The translations under genes were made by a program, and so were the position numbers. Positions 8,567 to 16,651 of a stretch of 40,090 nt of DNA are shown one piece after another (within the stretch, counting starts at the first letter, position 1; each line of letters opens with the position of its first letter). A model generated the notes under the pieces. That model had not been told where the DNA came from. It saw nothing but the letters and a program-made list of their open reading frames with translations, and searched no databases. Source of the stretch: Dehalococcoidia bacterium. Its GTDB lineage: Bacteria; Chloroflexota; Dehalococcoidia; Dehalococcoidales; JAUWYK01. The stretch covers positions 1-40,090 of the forward strand of contig JAUWYK010000006.1 of NCBI GenBank assembly GCA_030615865.1, in the 5' to 3' direction.

Positions 8567-9159
8567 CTTACTTTTGGCTTCCTAGCACTAGCCAAGTAAC
8601 TCTCATTGGTATCATCTATACTTATTTCGGTAAATCCAGCCATCGACAGCATTATTTGCATCTCTCCCTCGTCAGGAACGGTGTCATTTTGTACTGCGGG
8701 GATATTGCGGTGAATCTGGTTAATTATAGTCCGGCTTGAGGTATGGCAAATGAACAGTCTGCCCCCTGTTTTAGTTACCCGCTTAATTTCGGTAAGGGCT
8801 CTTGGCTTGTCCTGGAGGTGAGGGAAGCTAGAATAGCACACCACAGTATCGAAGATTTCATCGTCAAGGGGGATATCGGTTACATCGGCACAGAGGTAGT
8901 CAATATTCCCATTAAAGCCTTTAGCCATGGTTTTTTTTAACATTTCCTCGGCAAAATCAAGAGCAATGATGTGTCCATTCCTTCCAATCTTACTTAACAG
9001 AAAGGGAATGAATACGCCGGTTCCAGTCCCGACATCAAGTAGTGTGGAACCAGGCTCGATATTCAGGCGTTCGGCCATCTGCTCAAGTTTGGTAGTGTCC
9101 TTTTCGGCGACGGTTTCATCCCAGCTCGCTGCCCTCTGGTTGAAATACGCCCTAATCAC
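8563..9159 (-). CDS. Class I SAM-dependent methyltransferase (UbiE/type 11 family)
   Basis: This 198-residue protein has the SAM-binding motif I L-L-D-V-G-T-G-T-G-V-F near residue 39, an acidic motif II residue in I-A-L-D-F-A-E-E-M-L and motif III/IV D-x-x-D-T-V-V-C-Y-S-S-F-P-H-L. The methyl acceptor cannot be deduced. Its GTG start overlaps the stop of the znuB-type gene by four bases, so it is the last, translationally coupled gene of the fur-znuA-znuC-znuB operon. That position suggests a role related to metal supply, or simple carriage. Confidence 0.85.
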   Translation of the reverse strand: MIRAYFNQRAASWDETVAEKDTTKLEQMAERLNIEPGSTLLDVGTGTGVFIPFLLSKIGRNGHIIALDFAEEMLKKTMAKGFNGNIDYLCADVTDIPLDDEIFDTVVCYSSFPHLQDKPRALTEIKRVTKTGGRLFICHTSSRTIINQIHRNIPAVQNDTVPDEGEMQIMLSMAGFTEISIDDTNESYLASARKPKVS

Positions 9160-10004
9160 GAGCCTTCCTCCAGAAGCGGTTTTGCCTGCCAGCCCTTTAC
9201 CTTCCTCTTGGGGGAGAAGATAGCGGCTATCATGAAGATTACCGATGAGGTAACTACTATGGTGGCGCCACTGGGAATATTGAAAAGATAGGAGAGCAGG
9301 AGACCCATCCAGCCAGAGAAAACGCCAAAACCCGCCGAGAGCAGAAACATTCGTTTCATGCTGTAGGTAAGCTGGTAGGCGGCAGCGGCTGGATTTAAAA
9401 TCAGGCTGAAGATAAGTAGCCCTCCTATGGAGCGAAGGGATGCGGTTATGGTGGCACCAGTCAAAAACAGGATACCATATAAAATCAGGGTGGCTGGTAT
9501 ACCTACCGAGAGGGCCATGTCACGGTGAAAAATGGTAGCCTGGATTTCCTTATAGAAGATAAAAACTAGCCCCACTACAACAACGGTCACTATTCCCAGA
9601 AATATGACGTCGCTTCTGGTATTGGTGAGGATACTACCCCATAGTAACTCCAGAGCTCCCGATTTGGTGCCGGGCATCAGCCCCATAAAGAGGAAGGCAA
9701 GCCCGAGCATAAGAGAAAAGATGACCCCTACCGAGGTTTCAGGGTTAAGCTCGCCGCGGTCAGCCAGAGGTCCAATAATAGCTGCGGATAGGAGACTAAC
9801 GGCAAAGGCACCTATCAGGGGGTTAAAGCCTAACCACAGCCCGAGCAGGGCTCCGGCAAAGGCAGCGTGCGACATGCACACCCCGATAAAGGGCATATGC
9901 ATCAGCACCACGAAAACACCTATGGTAGCGCAGGCAATACCACCCAAGAAGGCGGAAAGGATGGCATTCTGCATGAACTGGTAACTAAAAATAGATAAAT
10001 CCAA
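9156..10004 (-). CDS. Metal ABC transporter permease, ZnuB/MntB family
   Basis: The protein has 282 residues with about eight or nine hydrophobic segments and the family features M-P-F-I-G-V-C-M-S-H-A-A-F-A-G-A and S-x-x-R-S-I-G-G-L-L-I-F-S-L-I-L-N-P-A-A. It forms the membrane channel for a divalent metal, most likely zinc or manganese. It starts at TTG behind GAGGAG. The ATPase gene lies 18 bases upstream in the same operon, and the downstream methyltransferase overlaps its stop. Confidence 0.92.
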   Translation of the reverse strand: MDLSIFSYQFMQNAILSAFLGGIACATIGVFVVLMHMPFIGVCMSHAAFAGALLGLWLGFNPLIGAFAVSLLSAAIIGPLADRGELNPETSVGVIFSLMLGLAFLFMGLMPGTKSGALELLWGSILTNTRSDVIFLGIVTVVVVGLVFIFYKEIQATIFHRDMALSVGIPATLILYGILFLTGATITASLRSIGGLLIFSLILNPAAAAYQLTYSMKRMFLLSAGFGVFSGWMGLLLSYLFNIPSGATIVVTSSVIFMIAAIFSPKRKVKGWQAKPLLEEGS

Positions 10005-10022
10005 GTGCGAGACTCCTCGGTG

Positions 10023-10799
10023 TTAGACTAAAATAACGTTTCTACGCCTCTTCTTTACTGCCGAGATGGGCATATCATATAGCTGGCTAAGATTATCATC
10101 AGTGAGCAATCCGTCGGGAGAACCCTCGCCCCAGATGAACCCTTCCTTCATCAGCACTACCCGGTCACAGGCGACAGGTAAACAGCTTAGGTCGTGGGTC
10201 ACAAATAAGGTGGTGAGATGCCGTGAATCGTGGATTTGCCTCACCAGTTCCAGTATATCGTTTTGCGCTTTCCAGTCCAGCGAAGCGGTTGGCTCGTCAA
10301 GCAGAAAAAGTTCTGGCTCCTGGGCAAGACAACGGGCTATGGCTACCCGTTGTTGCTCACCTCCGGAGAGGTGACCAATAGGTCGCTGCGAAAGATGGCT
10401 CATACCCACCAGTTCCAGCATCTCATCTACGATTTTCCAGTCGTGCCTGCCTGGTCTTCCCAGTAAACCTAAAAGCCCGTAGCGCCCTATCATCACCACT
10501 TCACGGACATTCATCGGCATACGGGGGTCTATGTTCTGGACTTGGGCTACATAGCCAACTCTCTTTCTCAAGGAATGACCGTTACCTGGAGTGAGGTAAT
10601 GTCCCAGCACAGATACCCGTCCGTTGAGTAGCTTGCCTAATCCATTGACTATGGTAAGAAGCGTGGTCTTCCCGGCGCCATTGGGTCCAATGATGCCAAC
10701 GAACTCTTCAGACTTTACCCTTAGGGATACGCCCCGCAGAGCGATATCTTCCCTATAGGAAACGACGGCATTCTCAATATCAATAACGGTATTGTTCAT
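10023..10799 (-). CDS. Metal ABC transporter ATP-binding protein, ZnuC/MntA family
   Basis: Walker A G-P-N-G-A-G-K-T-T is at residues 38-46. The ABC signature L-S-G-G-E-Q-Q-R-V-A and Walker B L-F-L-L-D-E-P-T-A-S-L-D follow, then the H-loop V-T-H-D-L. Its 258 residues are typical. It powers uptake through the adjacent permease. The gene lies between the binding protein and permease genes, with an ATG start behind a purine-rich SD. Confidence 0.94.
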   Translation of the reverse strand: MNNTVIDIENAVVSYREDIALRGVSLRVKSEEFVGIIGPNGAGKTTLLTIVNGLGKLLNGRVSVLGHYLTPGNGHSLRKRVGYVAQVQNIDPRMPMNVREVVMIGRYGLLGLLGRPGRHDWKIVDEMLELVGMSHLSQRPIGHLSGGEQQRVAIARCLAQEPELFLLDEPTASLDWKAQNDILELVRQIHDSRHLTTLFVTHDLSCLPVACDRVVLMKEGFIWGEGSPDGLLTDDNLSQLYDMPISAVKKRRRNVILV

Positions 10800-10821
10800 C
10801 TCTTTTCCTACCCCCTTCCAG

Positions 10822-11667
10822 TTAATAAGCTATTGCCTCTAGTATCAGCTCAATATTTCGGTCAATGGCTTTCTCCCAGGTCTCGGTGTTATCAAAGCCA
10901 CCGGGGAAGTTGGAAAGTATTATCCTGTTGCAGCCAAGCTCCTCGGCTATTCCTGCCCCGGCATCCTGACCGCTCTGCAGGTTATCAATAATCAGGGCTA
11001 CCTTTGCCTCTCTACCTTTGTCCACCAGCTCCTTCATCACCTGCACGGTAAGTGAATCGGGTCTGCCATAGGTAGCGACAATGTTGAACCCAGCCCATTT
11101 GACAAACCCAGGTAACTGGTCAGAGCACATTACATTGATACTGGAAAGGTTTAATTTAGCCAGCCTGGCTTCTATCTCAGTCCCTTTAGCCTCAATCTTG
11201 CCTTTAAGTTCTGCTGCCGACTTCTGATAAGCGGAACTGTTTTGGGTATCTACCTGACACAGAGATGCAGTAATCTTATCTATTGCCTCTATTTGTACTG
11301 GTGGCGTCATCCAGTTACCTTTTATATCAATCGTGACCACGGTGAGGTCGGGATTATTGGCTGAGGCGATTAGCTCCTGAGAAAACTTCTCCCCCTGCCA
11401 GCCATGGAGGAGAAAGAGGTCGGCATCGGCAAGCTTCTGAATATCGCCGGGCTTAATATCAAAGTGCCCCGGACATTGGGCTGGAGGAATAATATTGACC
11501 ACATCAACCATGTTACCCCCGACTCGTTCCACTATGGAAGCTAGTAGAGATGTGCTGGTAACTACTTTGAGCTTAGATGTATTTGCCGGCGAGCAACTAC
11601 CCAGAAGTGAGGCGGCAACGAAGCTCAGGACTAGAATAGCGCTGACGAGAATGTAGGGTTTTTTCAC
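10822..11667 (-). CDS. Metal ABC transporter substrate-binding lipoprotein, ZnuA/MntC family
   Basis: A signal peptide ends in the lipobox L-G-S-C, so Cys25 is probably lipidated and the protein held on the outer face of the membrane. The cluster A-I family pattern follows: V-V-T-S-T-S-L-L-A-S-I-V near residue 35, a metal-site C-P-G-H-F-D-I-K-P-G segment, and H-G-W after A-D-A-D-L-F-L-L. The long His-rich loop of classical ZnuA is absent, so the metal (zinc or manganese) is not settled by sequence. It starts at GTG. The upstream gap holds the operator-like word at 11717-11735. Confidence 0.88.
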   Translation of the reverse strand: MKKPYILVSAILVLSFVAASLLGSCSPANTSKLKVVTSTSLLASIVERVGGNMVDVVNIIPPAQCPGHFDIKPGDIQKLADADLFLLHGWQGEKFSQELIASANNPDLTVVTIDIKGNWMTPPVQIEAIDKITASLCQVDTQNSSAYQKSAAELKGKIEAKGTEIEARLAKLNLSSINVMCSDQLPGFVKWAGFNIVATYGRPDSLTVQVMKELVDKGREAKVALIIDNLQSGQDAGAGIAEELGCNRIILSNFPGGFDNTETWEKAIDRNIELILEAIAY

Positions 11668-11716
11668 AAATGCGGCTCCCCTCTGTAATTTTCCTGTCTG
11701 GTTATAAGCAATTTAA

Positions 11717-11735
11717 TGCAATTGCAACTAGTTGC
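11717..11735 (-). promoter_or_regulatory. Putative Fur/Zur operator before the znuA-type gene
   Basis: TGCAATTGCAACTAGTTGC contains two overlapping palindromes, TGCAATTGCA (11717-11726) and GCAACTAGTTGC (11724-11735). A near match lies upstream of the fur-type gene at 12243-12261, agreeing at 15 of 19 bases. It overlaps the likely -35 region of a minus-strand promoter reading into znuA. This is not the textbook Fur box, so the assignment rests on repetition and context. Confidence 0.55.
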
Positions 11736-11754
11736 TACAATGGATTAAAAAAAT

Positions 11755-12177
11755 TTATTTGCTGCAATTAGCACAGCGACCAAAAATAGCTAAGTGCCTC
11801 AAGTCGGCACTAAATTTATATTCACGGAGCAACGTACTCTCCAAAGAAGCCAGCAGTGATTCATCAAGGTCAATTATGGCACCACACTCTGTACACACGA
11901 GGTGGTGATGGTGCCCTTTATCGGCAGGGTGATACCTGACCCGACCTCCCCCCAGGTCTGTCTCGGTCACCAGCCCAAGCTGCTTGAGCAATTCCAAGGT
12001 CCGATAGACGGTTGAGATGTTAACATGAGGATATTTAGCCACCACTTGGGCATAGATTTCCTCAGCGCTAATATGGTCATCGCTATTTTCAATAGCCGAC
12101 AAAATCATCATCCGCTGCGGTGTCAGCCGATACCCTTGTTCGCTTAACTTACTAGCTATATCTCCGAACCGGCTCAC
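11755..12177 (-). CDS. Fur family metal-responsive repressor (probably Zur- or Mur-like)
   Basis: A 140-residue winged-helix protein with L-T-P-Q-R near residue 18 and the recognition-helix region V-N-I-S-T-V-Y-R-T-L-E at about 52-62. It has an H-H-H-H-L-V-C-T-E-C-G cluster with Cys95 and Cys98, and a second pair at Cys135 and Cys138, together the structural zinc site. It probably represses the downstream znuA-znuC-znuB genes when metal is plentiful. Zinc, manganese and iron subfamilies cannot be separated with certainty; the neighbouring transporter favours zinc or manganese. It starts at GTG behind AGGTG. It has its own good promoter and an operator-like word just upstream. Confidence 0.92.
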   Translation of the reverse strand: MSRFGDIASKLSEQGYRLTPQRMMILSAIENSDDHISAEEIYAQVVAKYPHVNISTVYRTLELLKQLGLVTETDLGGGRVRYHPADKGHHHHLVCTECGAIIDLDESLLASLESTLLREYKFSADLRHLAIFGRCANCSK

Positions 12178-12208
12178 TTAATCTTCACCTAATTTAAGAA
12201 GCTAGCTT

Positions 12209-12237
12209 ATTATATCAAAAACAATAATTAATTACAA
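12209..12237 (-). promoter_or_regulatory. Promoter of the fur-metal transport operon
   Basis: On the minus strand TTGTAA (12232-12237) and a perfect TATAAT (12209-12214) are 17 bases apart, 31 bases before the fur start codon. The operator-like word at 12243-12261 lies immediately upstream of the -35 box. Confidence 0.65.
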
Positions 12238-12242
12238 GCCCT

Positions 12243-12261
12243 TGCAGTTGCAGTTAGTTTC
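12243..12261 (-). promoter_or_regulatory. Putative Fur/Zur operator before the fur-type gene
   Basis: TGCAGTTGCAGTTAGTTTC agrees at 15 of 19 bases with the word at 11717-11735 before znuA. Its left part, TGCARTTGCA, is the best conserved. It touches the dtd stop codon and lies six bases upstream of the fur -35 box, where a bound repressor could hinder polymerase. Confidence 0.45.
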
Positions 12262-12724
12262 AATAAGAATTGTTTTTAAGTTTTTCTCTGCTATCCAACA
12301 GTATTGTTACCGGACCATCGTTATGGATTTCTACCTGCATATATTGCTGAAAGCGCCCGGTTTCCACCCTTAATCCGGCGGCACGCGCTTGCTCAACAAA
12401 CTGGTCAAACAATTGTTCAGCTTGAGCCGGGGGCGCTGCCTCAATAAAACTAGGGCGACGACCCTTCCTGGTATCAGCCAAGAGGGTAAACTGGCTTACT
12501 AATAATAGCTCGCCCTTAATATCCAGAGCCGAAAGGTTAAACTTGCCCGCTTCATCAGCAAAAATGCGCAGGTTGACTATTTTCTGAACAAGGTATTGCG
12601 CATCTTTTTCCGCATCCCCACTGGCTACCCCGACAAAAACCACCAGGCCCCGGCCTATCCTCCCCACTACCTCACCACCAATACTAACCGAGGCTTCAGT
12701 GACCCGCTGGAGTAGCGTCTTCAC
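12260..12724 (-). CDS. dtd: D-aminoacyl-tRNA deacylase
   Basis: Dtd hydrolyses D-aminoacyl-tRNA and so recycles mischarged tRNA. The N-terminal L-L-Q-R-V-T-E-A-S-V, the L-L-V-S-Q-F-T-L-L-A-D motif carrying the SQ active-site pair, G-R-R-P-S-F and the C-terminal G-P-V-T-I-L-L-D-S cross-subunit motif are all present. The 154-residue length is standard. It starts at GTG, with its first 29 bases overlapping the end of the FmdB gene, so the two are probably co-transcribed. Confidence 0.95.
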   Translation of the reverse strand: MKTLLQRVTEASVSIGGEVVGRIGRGLVVFVGVASGDAEKDAQYLVQKIVNLRIFADEAGKFNLSALDIKGELLLVSQFTLLADTRKGRRPSFIEAAPPAQAEQLFDQFVEQARAAGLRVETGRFQQYMQVEIHNDGPVTILLDSREKLKNNSY

Positions 12725-12962
12725 TCTTTCTTTCCCCGTCTACTTTTTTCTTGCTGGGTTTTTTCTCACCTTCCCAACCGCTACCCTTGCGATTATCTGT
12801 AGTATAAAAGCCACTCCCCTTGAAGATTATCGGAACAGAGTGAATGACACGGCGAGCCTTCCCCTGACATTTAGGGCAGATAGCTACCGGCTCCTCATCA
12901 AACCTCTGCTTCCTTTCAAAACGGCACTGGCAAACACCACACTCATACTCATAGATAGGCAC
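12696..12962 (-). CDS. FmdB family zinc ribbon protein
   Basis: The sequence opens M-P-I-Y-E-Y-E-C-G-V-C with a partner pair C-P-K-C near residue 29, the two-knuckle zinc ribbon of the FmdB/CxxC_CxxC_SSSS family. It then has the usual I-I-F-K-G-S-G-F-Y-T-T-D segment and a charged Lys/Glu-rich tail. The function of the family is not established; regulatory or assembly roles have been suggested. It starts at GTG behind GAGGTG and overlaps dtd downstream. Confidence 0.9.
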   Translation of the reverse strand: MPIYEYECGVCQCRFERKQRFDEEPVAICPKCQGKARRVIHSVPIIFKGSGFYTTDNRKGSGWEGEKKPSKKKVDGERKSEDATPAGH

Positions 12963-13057
12963 TACTTCACCTCAAACAAGCTTTTCCCGCACATTTTACA
13001 GCAATAGCCCAACTAAGGCAAATTAGATATTCGAGATAGTCAAACCTAGTTGTCCCA

Positions 13058-13101
13058 CCCACCCTCAGAGGGTGGGAAGAATGAAGTTGCTAAACAACCT
13101 C
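13058..13101. repeat. GC-rich intergenic hairpin repeat, copy 2 (inverted)
   Basis: CCCACCCTC (13058-13066) and GAGGGTGGG (13068-13076) form a perfect 9-base inverted repeat. It is followed by TTGCTAAACAACCTC (13087-13101), the exact reverse complement of the word at 3170-3184. The shared layout shows that the two loci carry the same element in opposite orientation. Confidence 0.6.
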
Positions 13102-13159
13102 ATATTCCCCTAGACTTATTACCGAAGGGAAGTTAAAATTAAACAAATGGAGGTTCTGT

Positions 13160-14014
13160 TTGAAAACAAGGCTTATTATCTGGTTCGCCGCCTGCCTAGC
13201 CATCTCAATCATATCCTTTGGTGAACTGTGGGCAAAACTGCCCCAATGGCTATCACCTGAAGGGCTCCAACGTCATGGTGTGTTCCACTGGGCTGTATTA
13301 TGCCTTTGCCTTCTGTGGCTATGGTTAAAAAGGAGAGATATTTTATCCAAGATGCAAACAGCCAAGTTCAGCCTTCCCTTTATACTAAGCGGTGTGGCTC
13401 TGCTAGCATTATCTATCTTCCTACCGAGGTCTGACAACTTCCTCGTCTTTTTAATGCTATTCAGCTGGCTCGGTATTTTTACTATAGTTTTCAGCGGTGC
13501 ATGCATTATGCCAGCCATACTCCTAGCGATATATGGCTTCAGTCTGGTATTTCCCATAGTGATGATAGGATGGCTGGGAGAGCCATCAGCAAGACTGACT
13601 GCCAATGTGGTAATACCCATTACCAGAATGCTAGGGCTGCCAATAATGTGTGAGGGGGTGCTGCTCCGATTTAACAGTGTGACGGGAGATATTATCTCAA
13701 CAACAATATCGCCTGAGTGTGCCGGTTATGCAACCATCGGTGTATTTATCACCTTGTTTACTCTGATGATGCTGGATATCAGGCTTCCGTTAAAAAGGGC
13801 ATGGTATATTTTCCTTTTTGGTCTCGCCGGTACCTGGCTACAGAACATAGTCAGGATTGTGGTTTCAGTTGCCGCCGGATACCACTGGGGAGCGGAAGCA
13901 CTAGCGTTAATGCACTCCAATATTGCCTATGTCATATTCCCACTGTGGTATGCCCTGTTTGCCTATGTATATCTGAGACAGGCAGGGTGGAGGTTTAGAT
14001 CTCCTAAGAAATAG
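13160..14014 (+). CDS. Exosortase/archaeosortase family transpeptidase-like membrane protein
   Basis: This 284-residue protein is almost wholly membrane-embedded, with about eight hydrophobic segments. The proposed catalytic triad of the family is in order: Cys187 in S-P-E-C-A-G-Y, Arg232 in L-Q-N-I-V-R-I and His252 in A-L-M-H-S-N. These enzymes cut a C-terminal sorting signal from exported proteins and join them to a surface polymer. No PEP-CTERM-like or PGF-CTERM-like substrate and no polysaccharide gene lies in the window, so the client is elsewhere. The start is TTG with a strong GGAGG (13149-13153) upstream, and no in-frame ATG is better placed. The gene stands alone. Confidence 0.85.
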   Translation: MKTRLIIWFAACLAISIISFGELWAKLPQWLSPEGLQRHGVFHWAVLCLCLLWLWLKRRDILSKMQTAKFSLPFILSGVALLALSIFLPRSDNFLVFLMLFSWLGIFTIVFSGACIMPAILLAIYGFSLVFPIVMIGWLGEPSARLTANVVIPITRMLGLPIMCEGVLLRFNSVTGDIISTTISPECAGYATIGVFITLFTLMMLDIRLPLKRAWYIFLFGLAGTWLQNIVRIVVSVAAGYHWGAEALALMHSNIAYVIFPLWYALFAYVYLRQAGWRFRSPKK

Positions 14015-14029
14015 AAGCTGGCATAATAC

Positions 14030-14317
14030 CTATGCCTTTTCTCGGCGCAGCTCTATTCTGACAGCATTAGCTATGTCCATGCAATCAAACGTTAGAACAT
14101 CCCCTTCCCACCCCTCCGGACCCCATTCCTTGGGAAACTTTCCGCCAAATTGAAGCATAATAATATAGGGATAGATATCATGGTAAAAGAAGCCACAGAG
14201 TCCCCCGGAGTCATGAGTGCTGAGTTCGATTTTATCACCTACTTCATGCCCCTTGGTGCATTCTCCCCTCACCTTTTTAATAGTACCGATTACCTTATAT
14301 CCAACCTGCTCAGCCAT
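14030..14317 (-). CDS. TIGR04076 family protein, function unknown
   Basis: This 95-residue protein matches my memory of the TIGR04076 family: Y-K-V-I-G-T-I-x-x-V-x-G-x-C near the start, a central G-G-L-C-G-F-F-Y-H-D-I-Y-P segment and an F-D-C-M-D-I-A-N tail. Three conserved cysteines may bind metal or a cofactor, but no activity is established. An ATG start follows GGAGG at a good distance. It lies downstream of folC on the same strand, 30 bases away, and may share its transcript. Confidence 0.8.
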   Translation of the reverse strand: MAEQVGYKVIGTIKKVRGECTKGHEVGDKIELSTHDSGGLCGFFYHDIYPYIIMLQFGGKFPKEWGPEGWEGDVLTFDCMDIANAVRIELRREKA

Positions 14318-14347
14318 TAAAGATACCTCCTTTACTATTTTTATGGC

Positions 14348-15676
14348 TCATGCCGTTAAACCAAGCCTATTTGCCTGCTCAATTGCCTCAGCTACCACAA
14401 ACAGTGAACCGGTAACGCAGATGAGGTCTCTGTCCCCAGCTAGAGTCAGCGCCAAGGATAGCGCAGGGGCAACACCATCCATTGGTTGCGTTTCCACTCC
14501 ATGCCCGACAAACTCAGCCACAATAGGTGCCAGTGCCATAGCCCGAGGATGGCGAGAGCCGGTAACGATTACCCTACTAAAAAGAGGCACTAACTGTGAG
14601 ACTATGCTGGCTATATCCTTGTCAACCGATGTCCCGATAACCAAGATAGCCCGGTCAAAGTCAAAGTATTGCTCAAGAGACTGTTTTAGCCTCCAAGCTG
14701 AGTCGGGGTTATGGGCACCATCAGCCACTATCAGCGGGTGATGGCTAAGAATCTGGAGCCGACCCGGCCAATCCACCCGTGCCAGACCATCAGTGATACT
14801 ATCCCGGGAAATATTAAAGCCCCTTTCGGCTAAGACCTCCAAGGCTGCCACCGCAGTAGCCGCATTGTCTAGCTGGTGCTGACCGATAAGTGGAATAGAT
14901 AGTTCATAACTACCCAATCTCCCCTTCACCTGAAACTGCTGCCCATTTAAATCAGAACTAAGGCTCCGCCAGGTAACATCATTACCCACCGTCACCAGCG
15001 GCGCCCGACAACTTTTGCAGGTCTCCTCTAAAACCCTAGCCACCTCGTCAAGCTGAGAAGAAACTACTACTATACTACCGGGTTTGATAATACCAGCCTT
15101 CTCAGTAGCGATTTCAGCCAGAGAATTGCCTAATACATCGGTATGGTCAAAGCTAATAGAGGTGATAATACAGACCTCGGGGGTGATTATATTGGTGGCG
15201 TCAAACTTTCCTCCCAGCCCTACCTCCAGTACCTGAAAATCTGCTCTCTTCAAATCAAAGTGGGTGAAGGCTAGTACCGTTAATAGCTCAAAGGTGGTCA
15301 ACTGACCATAGGTAGCCCTCTGATTTACCGCTTCAACCTCAGGCTTAACCCTCTCCACCAGAGCAGCCAGCTCCGCCTCTGAAATTAACTCCCCATCAAC
15401 CCTGATACGCTCTCTCCAGGTATGCAAGTGAGGTGAGGTATAAAGTCCCGTAGTATAACCACAGGCGCTGAGGACTGAGGCAACCATAGCGGCTACACTT
15501 CCTTTACCATTGGTGCCGGCAATATGAACTGACCCAGCCTTTAGGTGGGGATTACCCAAATAAGACAGCAGCTCGTCCACACGCCGCAGGTCATAGAAAG
15601 CCGGGTCGTGTGGCATCGGTTCCTTTTCGTAGTCAGTATAGCTAAATAGATAGTCTAGAGCCTGCTGATAGTTCAT
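14348..15676 (-). CDS. folC: Folylpolyglutamate synthase / dihydrofolate synthase
   Basis: FolC adds glutamate to dihydropteroate and to folates. The Mur ligase-type P-loop H-I-A-G-T-N-G-K-G-S-V-A lies near residue 50, followed by T-S-P-H-L-H-T-W-R-E-R-I-R. Later come E-V-G-L-G-G-K-F-D-A-T-N, the S-F-D-H-T-D-x-L-G motif and D-G-A-H-N-P-D-S-A. The length of about 442 residues is typical. A TTG at 15685 is possible, but the ATG at 15676 is better spaced from AAGGG and is chosen. It is divergent from pyrF across a 149-base gap. Confidence 0.94.
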   Translation of the reverse strand: MNYQQALDYLFSYTDYEKEPMPHDPAFYDLRRVDELLSYLGNPHLKAGSVHIAGTNGKGSVAAMVASVLSACGYTTGLYTSPHLHTWRERIRVDGELISEAELAALVERVKPEVEAVNQRATYGQLTTFELLTVLAFTHFDLKRADFQVLEVGLGGKFDATNIITPEVCIITSISFDHTDVLGNSLAEIATEKAGIIKPGSIVVVSSQLDEVARVLEETCKSCRAPLVTVGNDVTWRSLSSDLNGQQFQVKGRLGSYELSIPLIGQHQLDNAATAVAALEVLAERGFNISRDSITDGLARVDWPGRLQILSHHPLIVADGAHNPDSAWRLKQSLEQYFDFDRAILVIGTSVDKDIASIVSQLVPLFSRVIVTGSRHPRAMALAPIVAEFVGHGVETQPMDGVAPALSLALTLAGDRDLICVTGSLFVVAEAIEQANRLGLTA

Positions 15677-15774
15677 CCCTACCAACCCTTTTCAAGAAGA
15701 GGAGGCATAGGTCTTGAAGCTAATTATATCACCGCTGATTAACTGGCAACAACCAAAACTGCAGAGGGCATAAC

Positions 15775-15804
15775 TTGACGCTATTCCACAGTGACTGATA
15801 TTAT
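15775..15804 (+). promoter_or_regulatory. Putative promoter of the pyrF-dinB run
   Basis: TTGACG (15775-15780) and TATTAT (15799-15804) are 18 bases apart. The pyrF start is 21 bases further on, behind AGGGGGTG. No SOS box is visible here although dinB lies downstream. Confidence 0.5.
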
Positions 15805-15825
15805 CAGCTTATCAGGGGGTGCGAG

Positions 15826-16635
15826 ATGAATTTTATCGAAAAGCTAATAAATGCCACGAAAAAGAATAAGAGTTTACTCTGCGTTGGGCTTGACCCTGAC
15901 CGAGAGCTGATGCCGAGCAAAGTAGGCGTTCTTAAATTCAATAAGGCAATCATTAATGCCACTGCCGACTTAGTATGTGCCTACAAACTTAACCTTGCCT
16001 TCTATGAGGCTCTAGGAGAAGAGGGGTTTGATGTCCTGAAACACACCATTAAATATATACCGGATGATATACCGGTAATAGGCGACGCCAAGCGAGGTGA
16101 TATAGGTAACACAGCTAAGGCTTACGCCAAGGCTATTTTTGACAACCTCGGCTTTGATGCAGCTACGGTGAACCCTTACCTGGGCTTCGATTCAATAGAA
16201 CCCTTCATCCAGTACCGGGATAAAGGGATATTCATCCTGTGCCGAACATCAAACGCTGGTGCCCTTGATTTCCAGGCTCTGCAGCTTAAAGTGCAGAGCA
16301 AGTATTACCCCCTATTTGAGATAGTAGCCCTAAAAGCCAGCCAGTGGAATACATACGGGAACATAGGGCTGGTGGTGGGCGCTACCTATCCCGAGGAATT
16401 GGGGCTGATACGACAGCGTCACCCGGATATGCCACTACTGATACCGGGTATTGGTGCCCAGAAGGGAGACCTAGAAAAAGCAGTCCGCTATGGGGTTGAT
16501 GCTCAGGGGCAGAAGGCAATCATCAACTCTTCAAGACAAATCATATACGCCTCACGGGAAAAGGATTTTGCTCAGACAGCACGAGGGGTCGCCTCTTCAC
16601 TGCGAGACCAGATTTACTTGTACCTAACTATTTGA
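15826..16635 (+). CDS. pyrF: Orotidine 5'-phosphate decarboxylase, type 2
   Basis: This enzyme makes UMP in the last step of de novo pyrimidine synthesis. The core D-A-K-R-G-D-I-G-N-T motif carrying the catalytic Asp-Lys-Asp residues is present near residue 87, after C-V-G-L-D-P-D at about 20. Near the end are V-G-A-T-Y-P and L-I-P-G-I-G-A-Q-K-G-D, typical of the longer type 2 (about 270 residue) group, and the length of 269 agrees. It heads a run with a small gene, a DUF951 gene and dinB. Confidence 0.95.
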   Translation: MNFIEKLINATKKNKSLLCVGLDPDRELMPSKVGVLKFNKAIINATADLVCAYKLNLAFYEALGEEGFDVLKHTIKYIPDDIPVIGDAKRGDIGNTAKAYAKAIFDNLGFDAATVNPYLGFDSIEPFIQYRDKGIFILCRTSNAGALDFQALQLKVQSKYYPLFEIVALKASQWNTYGNIGLVVGATYPEELGLIRQRHPDMPLLIPGIGAQKGDLEKAVRYGVDAQGQKAIINSSRQIIYASREKDFAQTARGVASSLRDQIYLYLTI

Positions 16636-16651
16636 GGCAGGGGGAACAGAA

